Assembly (NCBI RefSeq): GCF_006539185.1
Contig: NZ_BJMN01000059.1
Span: forward strand, 1-51,210
Length of the DNA stretch: 51,210 nt
Reading direction: 5' to 3'
Source: Streptomyces gardneri
Lineage (GTDB): Bacteria; Actinomycetota; Actinomycetes; Streptomycetales; Streptomycetaceae
The notes below the pieces were generated by a model that saw only the letters and a program-made list of their open reading frames with translations, did not search any database and was not told the origin of the DNA. The translations under genes were made by a program, and so were the position numbers. Shown piece after piece: positions 1 through 8,448 of this stretch; position 1 is the stretch's first letter; each line of letters opens with the position of its first letter.

Positions 1-955
1 CGCGCCCGCCGCGCTCGTCCTGCCGATCGTGGCGGGCGGACTGCTGCTCCGCCCCGCCAGCCTGCTCGGCCTGTACGCGGCCGCCGCCGGCGCCCTCATC
101 GTCGAGTCCGTCGTCCTCGGCCCGTACACCCAGGGCCCCGCCCGGGTCACCCCAGGAACCGTCCTCACGGTCGCCGCCTGCGGACTCTTCGGACTCCTCA
201 TCGCCCAGTTCCGTGCCCGCGTCGGCGTGCCCTGGCGGCGCGGCGGCACCATGCTCTTCGACCTGCGCGAACGCATCCGCGTACAGAGCGCCCTGCCCCG
301 CCTCCCGCAGGGCTGGCACCGCGAGATGGCACTCCGCCCGGCCGGCGGCCAGTCCTTCTCCGGCGACTTCGTCGTCGCCGCCCGCACCCACGGCGGCCGC
401 ACCCTGGAGGTCGTCCTCACCGACGTCTCCGGCAAGGGCATGGACGCGGCCTCCCGCTCCCTGCTGCTCTCCGGCGCCTTCGGCGGCCTCCTCGGCTCGC
501 TCCCGCCGCACGGCTTCCTGCCCGCCGCCAACGGCTACCTGCTCCGGCAGAACTGGGACGAGGGCTTCGCCACCTCCATCCACCTCGTCCTCGACCTGGA
601 CTCCGGCGACTACGAGCTGTTCTCCGCCGGCCACCTCCCCGCACTCCAGCTCCACGCGGGCAGCGGCCGCTGGGAGGAGAAGGCCGCGGATGGCCCCCTC
701 CTCGGTGTCTACGACGGGGCCGAGTTCCACCCGGTCAAGGGCGCGCTGCAGCCCGGCGACGTCCTCATGCTCTTCACCGACGGCCTCGTCGAGGCCGCCG
801 ACCGGGACATCGCCGAGGGCATCGACCGCCTCACCGGCGAGGCCGACCGCTGCGTCGCCGAGGGCTTCGAGGGCGTCACCTGGCACCTGATCGAGGCCGT
901 CGCCAAGGACGTCAACGACGACCGGGCACTCCTCCTCATCTCCCGCCGCGCCTGA
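1..955 (+). CDS. SpoIIE/RsbU-type PP2C serine phosphatase, membrane anchored (5' partial)
   Basis: The reading frame is open to the left edge of the window, so the true start lies upstream; the first in-window start codon (GTG at 29) falls inside a hydrophobic stretch. The visible N-terminus has two hydrophobic segments separated by a short loop, which suggests a membrane anchor. A SpoIIE-family phosphatase domain follows, with GDFVVAAR, LTDVSGKGMDAA, FSAGHLPALQL, GPLLGV and LMLFTDGLVEA in the expected order; the Asp/Gly residues of these blocks bind the metal ions. In Streptomyces such proteins typically dephosphorylate anti-sigma-factor antagonists in partner-switching cascades. No sensor (PAS/GAF) domain is visible in the part that can be read. 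No partner anti-sigma gene lies downstream. Family assignment is firm; the substrate is unknown. Confidence 0.9.
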   Translation, partial: APAALVLPIVAGGLLLRPASLLGLYAAAAGALIVESVVLGPYTQGPARVTPGTVLTVAACGLFGLLIAQFRARVGVPWRRGGTMLFDLRERIRVQSALPRLPQGWHREMALRPAGGQSFSGDFVVAARTHGGRTLEVVLTDVSGKGMDAASRSLLLSGAFGGLLGSLPPHGFLPAANGYLLRQNWDEGFATSIHLVLDLDSGDYELFSAGHLPALQLHAGSGRWEEKAADGPLLGVYDGAEFHPVKGALQPGDVLMLFTDGLVEAADRDIAEGIDRLTGEADRCVAEGFEGVTWHLIEAVAKDVNDDRALLLISRRA

Positions 956-1111
956 ACCGGCCACGCCCGTGTGACGTGATCTTCTCCACGACGATTCGTC
1001 AGTGTGCGGCGGGGGCAGGGGGGTTGGTGGCACGATGGAGCCAACGGGGGGCGTTGCGTGACGCGGACTCCCTGGTGGGCAAGGCGGGACCGACCGAGGG
1101 TGTGATCAGTT

Positions 1112-1306
1112 GTGGCCATTTCACTGTCTGTGGTGTTGCTGTTGGCAATCATCCTGGTGGTGCTGATCCGCGGGGGGAACCTCAAGGGCGGCCCGGCCGT
1201 CGTCGCCGTCCTCTTCGGCTTCTTCCTCGCCTCGACCGGCATGGCCGACGACATCCAGCGCTTCCTGGACTCGATAACGCAGACGGTCGGCTCCATAAAG
1301 TTCTGA
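1112..1306 (+). CDS. Small two-helix membrane protein, conserved hypothetical
   Basis: A 64-residue protein starting at GTG. Residues about 3-19 form a strongly hydrophobic helix ending in a positively charged turn (IRGGNLKGG), followed by a second hydrophobic segment at about 28-43 and an amphipathic C-terminal tail (DDIQRFLDSITQTVG). Two short membrane helices in a hairpin are the only structure seen. Similar tiny proteins are scattered through Streptomyces genomes with no assigned function. Codon use is normal for the window. It stands alone between the phosphatase and the convergent amphi-Trp gene, and no strong Shine-Dalgarno sequence is evident. Function unknown. Confidence 0.65.
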   Translation: MAISLSVVLLLAIILVVLIRGGNLKGGPAVVAVLFGFFLASTGMADDIQRFLDSITQTVGSIKF

Positions 1307-1348
1307 GCCGAAGACGACGCGGGCGGGTGGCCGACGTCGGTCCGCCGG

Positions 1349-1825
1349 CTACCGGCCCTTGGGCGCCCTGGAAGACTTGGCCGCCTTGGACTTCTTGGCA
1401 GTCGTCGCGGCGGGCTTCTTCGCGGCCGCCACGGCCGGCTTCTTGGCGGTCGCCGCGGTCGCCACGGCCGGCTGCGCGGGCTGGGCGGGCTGTGCCGCCG
1501 GCTTCGCGGTCTGTGCGGCCTGCGGCCTCGGGGCGGACCGCTTCGCACCCATGTCGCCGCCCGTGACGGCGGCACTCGGCTTCGCGGGCTCACGGGAGTC
1601 GCGCAGCGACCACTTGAGCTCGATCTCCAGCTCGATCTCCCCGTCCTCGATCTCCAGCTCCACCTCGCTGCGGAACTCGTCGGGGACGTGCAGGCTCAGC
1701 GTCCCGGCCCCCAGCTCCAGTTCGGCCTCCCCGCCCTTCCTCAGCGCGGCGGCGAGGGCGGTCAGCTGATCGGCTGCCTCAAGGCGGGACACCGAGCGCT
1801 TCCGCTCGAACTTCAGGTCCTTCAT
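1349..1825 (-). CDS. Amphi-Trp domain protein with Ala/Lys-rich histone-like tail
   Basis: Residues 1-73 match the amphi-Trp domain layout: a basic start MKDLKFERKRSVSRLEAA, a helix, then alternating beta strands rich in Glu and Leu ending at LEIELKW. After a Pro/Ala/Gln linker, the C-terminal third is an Ala-Lys repeat (AAAKKPA, TTAKKSKAAK) resembling histone H1 or bacterial HU-type tails, so nucleic-acid contact is plausible. A good Shine-Dalgarno sequence (GGAGGT) sits just upstream of the ATG. The domain's biological role is not established. The same style of AKKTAAKK tail ends RNase E/G elsewhere in this window. Confidence 0.85.
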   Translation of the reverse strand: MKDLKFERKRSVSRLEAADQLTALAAALRKGGEAELELGAGTLSLHVPDEFRSEVELEIEDGEIELEIELKWSLRDSREPAKPSAAVTGGDMGAKRSAPRPQAAQTAKPAAQPAQPAQPAVATAATAKKPAVAAAKKPAATTAKKSKAAKSSRAPKGR

Positions 1826-1911
1826 CGCTACCTCCGGTGCGACGGGAGACGGGCTGAGCCCAGTCTGCGCGAGCCCGCCGGACCCGGCATCTCGCGAGCC
1901 TCCGCAAACGC

Positions 1912-1953
1912 CTCGGGGCCGGCCTGGAGAGACTTCTCCGGACCGGCCCCGAG
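1912..1953 (-). terminator. Stem-loop terminator downstream of tRNA-Gly
   Basis: Arms 1912-1922 and 1943-1953 are an 11-bp perfect inverted repeat (CTCGGGGCCGG), with an inner GGAGA/TCTCC helix and a GACT loop. It lies immediately 3' of the minus-strand tRNA-Gly, so it probably ends that transcript. It lacks a clear U-tract, as is usual in Streptomyces. Confidence 0.75.
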
Positions 1954-1957
1954 ACCG

Positions 1958-2031
1958 TGGAGCGGGTGACGGGAATCGAACCCGCGTAGCTAGTTTGGAA
2001 GACTAGTGCTCTACCATTGAGCTACACCCGC
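1958..2031 (-). tRNA. tRNA-Gly (anticodon TCC)
   Basis: The reverse complement folds as a cloverleaf: acceptor GCGGGTG/CACCCGC, D-arm GCTC-AATGGTA-GAGC, anticodon stem CTAGT/ACTAG with loop CTTCCAA giving anticodon TCC, and T-arm with TTCGATT. The discriminator base is T (complement of 1961), and a CCA appears to be encoded at 1958-1960. A strong hairpin lies directly downstream. Confidence 0.97.
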
Positions 2032-2163
2032 ACATCATCGCGCCGCAGGTCACGAGGACCGCGGCACGGACAGCATGTTAGCGGGTCGGAGGACCTTTCC
2101 GCACACCCGTAAAACGGGGGGCGCCGCACTGTCCGCGTCCATGTACCCTACGTGTCGCACCGA

Positions 2164-2240
2164 CGGGGTGTGGCGCAGCTTGGTAGCGCGTCCGCTTTGG
2201 GAGCGGAAGGCCGTGGGTTCAAATCCCGCCACCCCGACCA
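2164..2240 (+). tRNA. tRNA-Pro (anticodon TGG)
   Basis: Acceptor CGGGGTG/CACCCCG, D-arm with CGCAGCTTGGTAGCGCG, anticodon stem CCGCT/AGCGG with loop TTTGGGA giving anticodon TGG, and T-loop TTCAAAT. The discriminator A is followed by an encoded CCA at 2238-2240. It lies just upstream of tig. A TACCCT hexamer at about 2145 could be its -10 element. Confidence 0.97.
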
Positions 2241-2303
2241 TGTCGATCACGCGCCCACCGGTCGCGTTCTTGATCACGTTATGGCTGCCTCCCCGCTTGC
2301 GGT

Positions 2304-2309
2304 TACTAT
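2304..2309 (+). promoter_or_regulatory. Candidate -10 element for tig
   Basis: The hexamer TACTAT fits the Streptomyces housekeeping (HrdB-type) -10 consensus and lies about 100 nt upstream of the tig start. No convincing -35 is seen at 16-18 nt spacing. The transcript would have a leader of about 95 nt. Confidence 0.4.
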
Positions 2310-2411
2310 GCAAGCTGCGTGCCCGTGTGTCTTTCTGACCGGGCCGACCCGCCGGAACCGCGGACCGCGGAGACGGTGGATTCCAGGAATCAGCCACAAG
2401 GAGACCGAACC

Positions 2412-3797
2412 GTGAAGAGCGCCGTGGAGACCCTGAACCCGACTCGGGTTCGGCTCACTGTCGAGGTGCCCTTCGAGGAGCTCAAGGACAGCCTCGACGC
2501 GGCGTACAAGAAGATCAACCAGCAGGTCACGGTCAAGGGCTTCCGTAAGGGCAAGATCCCGGCTCGCGTGATCGACCAGCGGTTCGGCCGCGGCGCCGTG
2601 CTGGAAGAGGCCGTCAACGACGCGCTCCCGAAGTTCTACACCGAGGCCGTCAACGAGGCCGAGGTCAACCCGCTGGGTCAGCCCGAGGTCGACATCACCG
2701 AGCTGAAGGACGGCGAGCTGCTGGCCTTCACCGCCGAGGTCGACATCCGCCCGACGATCGAGATCCCGGACTACTCCGGCATCGAGGTCACCGTCGACGC
2801 GGTCGAGGTCACCGACGAGGACATCGAGAAGTCGGTGGAGCAGCTCCGTGAGCGCTTCGCCTCGACGTCCACCGTCGAGCGCGCCGCCCAGGACGGCGAC
2901 GTCGTCACCATCGACCTCGAGGCCAAGGTCGACGGCGAGGTCCTGCCCGACGGTGTCGCCGACGGTGTCTCGTACACCATCGGTTCCGGCGAGCTGCTCG
3001 ACGGCATCGACGAGGCCGTCAAGGGCCTGGAGGCCGGTGGCGAGGCCACCTTCACCTCGCAGCTGAAGGGCGGCTCCGCCGAGGGCAAGGACGCGGAGGT
3101 CACCGTCAAGGTCACCACCGTCGCCGCCCGTGAGCTCCCCGAGCTGGACGACGAGTTCGCGCAGATGGCGTCGGAGTTCGACACCCTCGACGAGCTCAAG
3201 GCCGACAGCCGCAAGCGCCTCGAGAACATGAAGCAGTTCGACCAGGCCACCCAGGCCCAGGAGCGCGTCCTCGACGAGCTCCTCAAGCTGGTCGAGGTCC
3301 CGATGCCCGAGAAGCTTCTCGAGGACGAGATCAACACCCGCAAGCACAACCTGGAGCACCACCAGCTCGGCCAGATGGGCATCGACCTCGCGAAGTACCT
3401 GGAGCTCCAGGGCAAGACCGAGGAAGAGTTCCTGGCGGAGACCAAGGAGCAGGCCGAGAAGGGCATCAAGACGCAGTTCATCCTCGATGAGCTCGTCAAC
3501 AAGGAGAAGCTCGACGTCTCCCGTGAGGAGCTCACCGAGCACCTCTTCCGTCGCGCCGCCTCCTCCGGCATGAGCCCCGACCAGTTCGCCCAGGCCGTGG
3601 CCCAGGGCGGCCAGGTGCCGATGCTCGTCGGCGAGGTCGCCCGCGGCAAGGCCCTCGCGGTCGTCGTCGAGGCCGCCAAGGTCCTCGACAGCAACGGTGA
3701 GGTCGTCGACCTCTCCGACGACGAGGACGAGGTCGAGACCGCCGCCGAGGCCGTCGAGGCCGTCACCGGCGAGGCCGAGGTCTCCGAGGACAAGTAA
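2412..3797 (+). CDS. tig: Trigger factor, ribosome-associated chaperone/prolyl isomerase
   Basis: Trigger factor binds nascent chains at the ribosome exit tunnel and has FKBP-type peptidyl-prolyl isomerase activity. The 461-residue protein shows the N-terminal ribosome-binding domain with the signature GFRKGKIPARVI (about residues 42-53; the GFRxGxxP loop contacts L23), the FKBP domain (about 150-240, with DGDVVTIDLEAKVDG) and a helical C-terminal arm. An acidic tail ends the protein (DDEDEVETAAEAV), as in actinobacterial homologues. I chose the GTG at 2412 because AAGGAG lies at 2398-2403 and it begins KSAVETLNPTRVRLTVEVP, the conserved start; the frame remains open further upstream but that part looks non-coding. 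It precedes clpP1-clpP2-clpX, the standard order. Confidence 0.97.
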   Translation: MKSAVETLNPTRVRLTVEVPFEELKDSLDAAYKKINQQVTVKGFRKGKIPARVIDQRFGRGAVLEEAVNDALPKFYTEAVNEAEVNPLGQPEVDITELKDGELLAFTAEVDIRPTIEIPDYSGIEVTVDAVEVTDEDIEKSVEQLRERFASTSTVERAAQDGDVVTIDLEAKVDGEVLPDGVADGVSYTIGSGELLDGIDEAVKGLEAGGEATFTSQLKGGSAEGKDAEVTVKVTTVAARELPELDDEFAQMASEFDTLDELKADSRKRLENMKQFDQATQAQERVLDELLKLVEVPMPEKLLEDEINTRKHNLEHHQLGQMGIDLAKYLELQGKTEEEFLAETKEQAEKGIKTQFILDELVNKEKLDVSREELTEHLFRRAASSGMSPDQFAQAVAQGGQVPMLVGEVARGKALAVVVEAAKVLDSNGEVVDLSDDEDEVETAAEAVEAVTGEAEVSEDK

Positions 3798-3828
3798 GCG
3801 GCTCCGCGCCCCGGCGCGGAACCCCGCT

Positions 3829-3868
3829 CCACGGGCCCGTACGCACTGCTGTGCGTCCGGGCCCGTGG
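3829..3868 (+). terminator. Long hairpin terminator after tig
   Basis: CCACGGGCCCG (3829-3839) pairs with 3858-3868, then after one mismatch ACGCAC pairs with GTGCGT around a TGCT loop. This near-perfect 17-bp stem lies 30 nt after the tig stop codon. There is no U-tract. Confidence 0.8.
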
Positions 3869-3902
3869 GCGTACCGGAACCCCTTATGCGTCCGCACGTA
3901 CC

Positions 3903-3919
3903 TTGCGCTCCCAGCGAAC
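3903..3919 (+). promoter_or_regulatory. Candidate ClgR activator box upstream of clpP1
   Basis: TTGCGCTCCCAGCGAAC contains the palindromic core CGCT-N3-AGCG followed by AAC, close to the ClgR box known from actinobacterial clp promoters (CGCY-N3-RGCG core). It is centred about 55-60 nt before a plausible -10 region (TAGGGT at 3958), a position suited to an activator, and that promoter lacks a proper -35. Confidence 0.5.
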
Positions 3920-4039
3920 AGTTCGGGAACCGGGATGGCGTTGTCCTACCTGCGCGTTAGGGTCCATGAATACGAGGGCACTGCCCTCAGAACAAGACGC
4001 TGAGACGGCCTTGGCCGTCGGAGACGAGCAGGTGGATAC

Positions 4040-4657
4040 GTGACGAATCTGAAGCCTTACGCCGCGGGTGAGCCGTCCATCGGTGGCGGCCTCGGCGACC
4101 ATGTCTACAACCGGCTGCTCGGCGAGCGGATCATCTTCCTCGGCCAGCAGGTCGACGACGACATCGCCAACAAGATCACCGCTCAGATGCTCCTCCTGGC
4201 CGCCGACCCGGAGAAGGACATCTTCCTGTACATCAACAGCCCCGGTGGCTCGGTGACGGCCGGCATGGCCGTCTACGACACCATGCAGTACATCCCCAAC
4301 GACGTCGTCACCATCGGTATGGGCATGGCGGCCTCCATGGGGCAGTTCCTGCTCACCGGTGGTACCGCCGGCAAGCGCTTCGCGCTGCCGAACACCGACA
4401 TCCTGATGCACCAGGGCTCCGCCGGCATCGGCGGCACCGCCTCGGACATCAAGATCCAGGCCGAGTACCTCCTTCGCACGAAGAGGCGCATGGCCGAGAT
4501 CACCGCGCACCACTCCGGCCAGACCGTCGAGACGATCATCCGTGACGGTGACCGCGACCGCTGGTTCACCGCGGACGAGGCCAAGGACTACGGCCTCATC
4601 GACGCCATCATCACGCACGCCGCGGGTGTTCCCGGCGGCGGCGGCACGGGCGCCTGA
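4040..4657 (+). CDS. clpP1: ATP-dependent Clp protease proteolytic subunit ClpP1
   Basis: Serine peptidase subunit that assembles into the tetradecameric ClpP chamber and degrades substrates unfolded by ClpX or ClpC. The triad is visible: Ser99 in GMAASMGQ, His124 in ILMHQGS and an Asp in the RDGDRDRW segment. The oxyanion/handle region (INSPGGSVTAG) and the N-terminal entry region are conserved. Length (205 residues) is typical. The start is GTG after a GAGCAGG-type ribosome binding site. It is followed 50 nt later by clpP2, so the two are probably cotranscribed and form a heteromeric complex, as in other actinobacteria. Likely ClgR-activated. Confidence 0.97.
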   Translation: MTNLKPYAAGEPSIGGGLGDHVYNRLLGERIIFLGQQVDDDIANKITAQMLLLAADPEKDIFLYINSPGGSVTAGMAVYDTMQYIPNDVVTIGMGMAASMGQFLLTGGTAGKRFALPNTDILMHQGSAGIGGTASDIKIQAEYLLRTKRRMAEITAHHSGQTVETIIRDGDRDRWFTADEAKDYGLIDAIITHAAGVPGGGGTGA

Positions 4658-4707
4658 GCCCCGGCAGTCCGCTCAAGAGCCCCAGCCCACCGAACGCCAC
4701 CAGGACG

Positions 4708-5382
4708 GTGAACACCCAGATGCAGAACAACCTCTCCGCGAGCGGCCTCTACACCGGCGCGCCGATGGACAACCGCTACGTCGTTCCGCGCTTCGTCGAG
4801 CGCACCTCGCAGGGCGTCCGAGAGTACGACCCGTACGCGAAGCTCTTCGAGGAGCGCGTGATCTTCCTCGGCGTGCAGATCGACGACGCCTCCGCCAACG
4901 ACGTCATGGCGCAGCTCCTGTGCCTGGAGTCGATGGACCCGGACCGCGACATCTCGATCTACATCAACAGCCCGGGCGGCTCCTTCACCGCCCTCACGGC
5001 CATCTACGACACGATGCAGTTCGTGAAGCCGGACATCCAGACGGTCTGCATGGGCCAGGCGGCCTCCGCCGCGGCCGTGCTGCTCGCCGCCGGCACGCCC
5101 GGCAAGCGGATGGCCCTGCCGAACGCGCGCGTGCTGATCCACCAGCCCTCCGGCGGCACCGGCCGTGAGCAGCTCTCCGACCTGGAGATCGCGGCCCGCG
5201 AGATCCTGCGGATGCGCAGCCAGCTGGAGGAGATGCTGGCCAAGCACTCCTCGACGCCGATCGAGAAGATCCGCGAGGACATCGAGCGTGACAAGATCCT
5301 GACCGCGGAGGACGCCCTCGCGTACGGTCTCGTCGACCAGATCGTCTCGACCCGCAAGAGCACGGCCTCCGCCGAGCGCTGA
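4708..5382 (+). CDS. clpP2: ATP-dependent Clp protease proteolytic subunit ClpP2
   Basis: Second ClpP paralogue in tandem with clpP1. The triad region is intact: Ser120 in GQAASAAAV, His145 in VLIHQPSGG and the RDIERDKIL Asp segment. Residues 1-40 form a longer N-terminal leader than in ClpP1 (SGLYTGAPMDNRYVVPRF), probably processed as a propeptide. The GTG at 4708 is used here; an in-frame ATG at 4720 is the alternative and neither has a strong Shine-Dalgarno sequence. In actinobacteria ClpP1 and ClpP2 rings stack into one mixed protease that ClpX docks on one face. clpX follows after 156 nt. Confidence 0.96.
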   Translation: MNTQMQNNLSASGLYTGAPMDNRYVVPRFVERTSQGVREYDPYAKLFEERVIFLGVQIDDASANDVMAQLLCLESMDPDRDISIYINSPGGSFTALTAIYDTMQFVKPDIQTVCMGQAASAAAVLLAAGTPGKRMALPNARVLIHQPSGGTGREQLSDLEIAAREILRMRSQLEEMLAKHSSTPIEKIREDIERDKILTAEDALAYGLVDQIVSTRKSTASAER

Positions 5383-5538
5383 CGCCCGACCTTCCCTCGG
5401 CACGGGGCACATGACACATTCCCGTCCATGTGAACCGTGCCAAGGGGGGCCCGAACGGGGGGCCCGGCAAGGTACCGTCGAATATGAGGCACCAGGAGTC
5501 GCTGAACCAAGCACTCCCAGGCGAAGGGGAAGCACCTC

Positions 5539-6822
<1,284 letters not shown>

Positions 6823-6836
6823 TAGGACACGCAGAA

Positions 6837-6869
6837 GCGCCCGGGTAGTTCAGCGAGCTACCCGGGCGC
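6837..6869 (+). terminator. Stem-loop terminator after clpX
   Basis: A perfect 12-bp stem GCGCCCGGGTAG/CTACCCGGGCGC around a 9-nt loop, 15 nt after the clpX stop codon. Confidence 0.85.
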
Positions 6870-6949
6870 AGTCGTGTCGGCTGTGTACTGGACATGACCA
6901 AGGGTGATCAAGCCATTCCTTCGAGCGACTCTTGACGGCCCGGCACCTC

Positions 6950-6977
6950 GATCGAACACTTGAGTGATAGTTCGATC
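6950..6977. promoter_or_regulatory. Palindromic candidate operator upstream of the small secreted protein
   Basis: GATCGAAC at 6950-6957 and GTTCGATC at 6970-6977 form a perfect 8-bp inverted repeat with a 12-nt spacer. It starts 13 nt after a TTGACG (-35-like) hexamer at 6932-6937 and lies just upstream of the ribosome binding site of the next gene, so it overlaps the region where a -10 and transcript start would be expected. This is a repressor-like position; the binding protein is unknown. Confidence 0.45.
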
Positions 6978-7001
6978 AGTCGAGATGCGTGGGAGACAGA
7001 C

Positions 7002-7274
7002 GTGCTTCGCTCAAAAGTCCAGCGGGTGTTGGTCGCCGCGTGTATCGCTGCTGCTGCGGGCATCTTGCCGGTGGCTGCTGCTGCTCCTGCGCAGGCCACG
7101 ACGATTCAATGTCTGACATGGCTGGACTTTAAGGGCTATATCGTAGGCCCGAAGGTAAGGACTGCCTGTGGCTACACCTCCGATGTGGGATGGGGCTTCT
7201 GCGTGGCGGGGCTCGTAAATGCGGGAGTCAGGCAGACGGACGCGATTACGGCCTGCGACTTGGCTAGCCGATAA
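7002..7274 (+). CDS. Small secreted four-cysteine protein, unknown function
   Basis: From the GTG at 7002 (GGGAGA at 6991-6996 as ribosome binding site) the 90-residue product begins with a basic n-region (LRSKVQR), a long Ala-rich hydrophobic core and an AQA cleavage site at about residue 32, a clear Sec signal peptide. The mature part of about 58 residues has four Cys (in TIQC, RTAC, WGFC and ITAC), enough for two disulfides, plus three Trp. Codon third positions are much less GC-biased than neighbours (att, caa, tgt, ttt, tat, gta, aat), suggesting recent acquisition or low expression. No family is recognised. A palindrome lies just upstream and a strong bidirectional terminator downstream. 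A small extracellular effector or antimicrobial-like peptide is possible but unproven. Confidence 0.7.
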   Translation: MLRSKVQRVLVAACIAAAAGILPVAAAAPAQATTIQCLTWLDFKGYIVGPKVRTACGYTSDVGWGFCVAGLVNAGVRQTDAITACDLASR

Positions 7275-7287
7275 TTCCCTTGGCGCT

Positions 7288-7334
7288 CATGGCGATGCCC
7301 GGTCGGTTCAGCGAACCGACCGGGCATCGCCATG
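7288..7334. terminator. Bidirectional terminator, 21-bp perfect stem
   Basis: Arms 7288-7308 and 7314-7334 are perfectly complementary (CATGGCGATGCCCGGTCGGTT and its reverse complement in the genome) around a CAGCG loop. It sits between two convergent genes and should terminate both. Confidence 0.92.
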
Positions 7335-7350
7335 TTCGGCTGTAGGGGGA

Positions 7351-8310
7351 TCAGGCCTTGACGCGGACTTCCTTGCGGAGCTTGGCGGTGAGGGAGGCGG
7401 CGTCCTCGGGGGAGCCGGCCTTACCCGACATCAGGGCGGACGCGTCGGTCGGGACCACGAAGCCCACTGTGCTGTGGTCGGCCCACACGCACATCGTCAC
7501 AGTGAAGGCAGGCATGCTGGTGGCGGCGTCTGCCTTGCTCTTGGCCTGCTGGCACTTGAGGACCGCGCCGTCGAGCTCGGCCGGCTTGTACTCCTGGGGG
7601 CTGCCTTCAAGCTGCGGCGAGCCTGCCTTGCCCGCGTCCTTGTCGGCCTCGGCCTTGACGCTGGCGAACACGGTGTCGACGACCTGCTCCGGGTCGTCGA
7701 TCTCACCGTAGAGACCGTTGAAGGAGATGAACTTGCCCGCGAGGGGGTTGGCCTTGTCCTCCACCTTGTAGCCGGCGCGGACCTGCTGGGCGTTCTTGAC
7801 GCCCTTCTGCGAGGCCTCCTTGAGGGAGTCCTCGCCACTCGACTTGTCGCTGCCAGGGTCCTTCTTGTACTCGCCGAGCACCGTCTCCGGCGTGATCAGC
7901 TTGTGCGGGCCGTCGTCCGCGACCGAGGAGCTACCGCCGCCGAAGACGAAGTACGCGCCGACGCCGAGCGCCGCGACGACCGCGACCGCGCCGATGATCC
8001 AGCCGGCCTTGGACTTCTTCGGGGCCGGCGGGTGCGGGACGTAGCCGCCGGGGCCCTGGGGGGCGCCGTACTGGGGCTGCTGGCCGTAGGGGCCGGGCTG
8101 CTGGGGCTGCTGCGGGTAGCCGTACGGCGGCTGCTGCGGCGGGACGCCCTGCGGGGCCTGCTGGGGGTACCCATAGCCCGGCTGGGGAGCCTGCGGCTGG
8201 CCGTACGGGCCCGGCTGCTGCGGCTGCTGGCCGTACGGGCCCGGCTGGCCGTAGGGGCCGGGCTGCTGGGGCGGCTGGCCGCCGTACGGGCCGGGCTGGT
8301 TGTAGCTCAT
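7351..8310 (-). CDS. Pro/Gln/Gly/Tyr-rich single-pass membrane protein with extracellular domain
   Basis: Residues 1-95 are a low-complexity region built on repeats of QPGPYG and GYPQQ, followed by a basic KKSKAG, one transmembrane helix at about 104-125 (WIIGAVAVVAALGVGAYFVF) and a C-terminal domain of about 190 residues. This topology, with a disordered cytoplasmic PQ-rich arm and a positively charged anchor, is common in Streptomyces envelope proteins of unknown function. The outside part holds two Cys (VLKCQQ and TMCVW) that could form a disulfide. The ATG is preceded by GAGGGGAA, and a perfect 9-bp inverted repeat lies directly upstream of that site. No enzymatic motif is seen. Confidence 0.85.
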   Translation of the reverse strand: MSYNQPGPYGGQPPQQPGPYGQPGPYGQQPQQPGPYGQPQAPQPGYGYPQQAPQGVPPQQPPYGYPQQPQQPGPYGQQPQYGAPQGPGGYVPHPPAPKKSKAGWIIGAVAVVAALGVGAYFVFGGGSSSVADDGPHKLITPETVLGEYKKDPGSDKSSGEDSLKEASQKGVKNAQQVRAGYKVEDKANPLAGKFISFNGLYGEIDDPEQVVDTVFASVKAEADKDAGKAGSPQLEGSPQEYKPAELDGAVLKCQQAKSKADAATSMPAFTVTMCVWADHSTVGFVVPTDASALMSGKAGSPEDAASLTAKLRKEVRVKA

Positions 8311-8326
8311 CGACAGGTTCCCCTCA

Positions 8327-8355
8327 CAGGATGTTTATGTCTGCCGAACATCCTG
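8327..8355. repeat. Inverted repeat just upstream of the minus-strand membrane protein gene
   Basis: CAGGATGTT (8327-8335) and AACATCCTG (8347-8355) are perfect 9-bp arms with an 11-nt spacer. On the minus strand the hairpin ends immediately before the GAGGGG ribosome binding site, so it could be an operator or an RNA hairpin affecting translation. Confidence 0.55.
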
Positions 8356-8436
8356 GCGGAAGCGATGACCATGAAGTGCGGCGGGGGCCACACCGTTACC
8401 GAACCAAAGCGTTTCAGGACAAGGCGAGGACACCCC

Positions 8437-8442
8437 TAAACT
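8437..8442 (+). promoter_or_regulatory. -10 element of valS, predicting a leaderless mRNA
   Basis: TAAACT ends 7 nt before the valS GTG, so transcription should start at or next to the start codon. No Shine-Dalgarno sequence is present. The -35 region (TTCAGG at 8413) is weak. Confidence 0.6.
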
Positions 8443-8448
8443 GGCCCC

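Noticed and set aside
2274..3542. Long minus-strand open frame opposite tig
   Set aside because: It is an antisense shadow of the tig codons with Leu/Glu/Val/Asp-rich composition, no domain and no ribosome binding site.
5383..5538. GC-rich inverted GGGCCC motifs between clpP2 and clpX as a terminator
   Set aside because: The complementary stretches are very short; pairing is too weak to call, and cotranscription with clpX remains possible.
8311..8448. T-box riboswitch for valS
   Set aside because: The space is too short, the start appears leaderless, and no T-box sequence is present.
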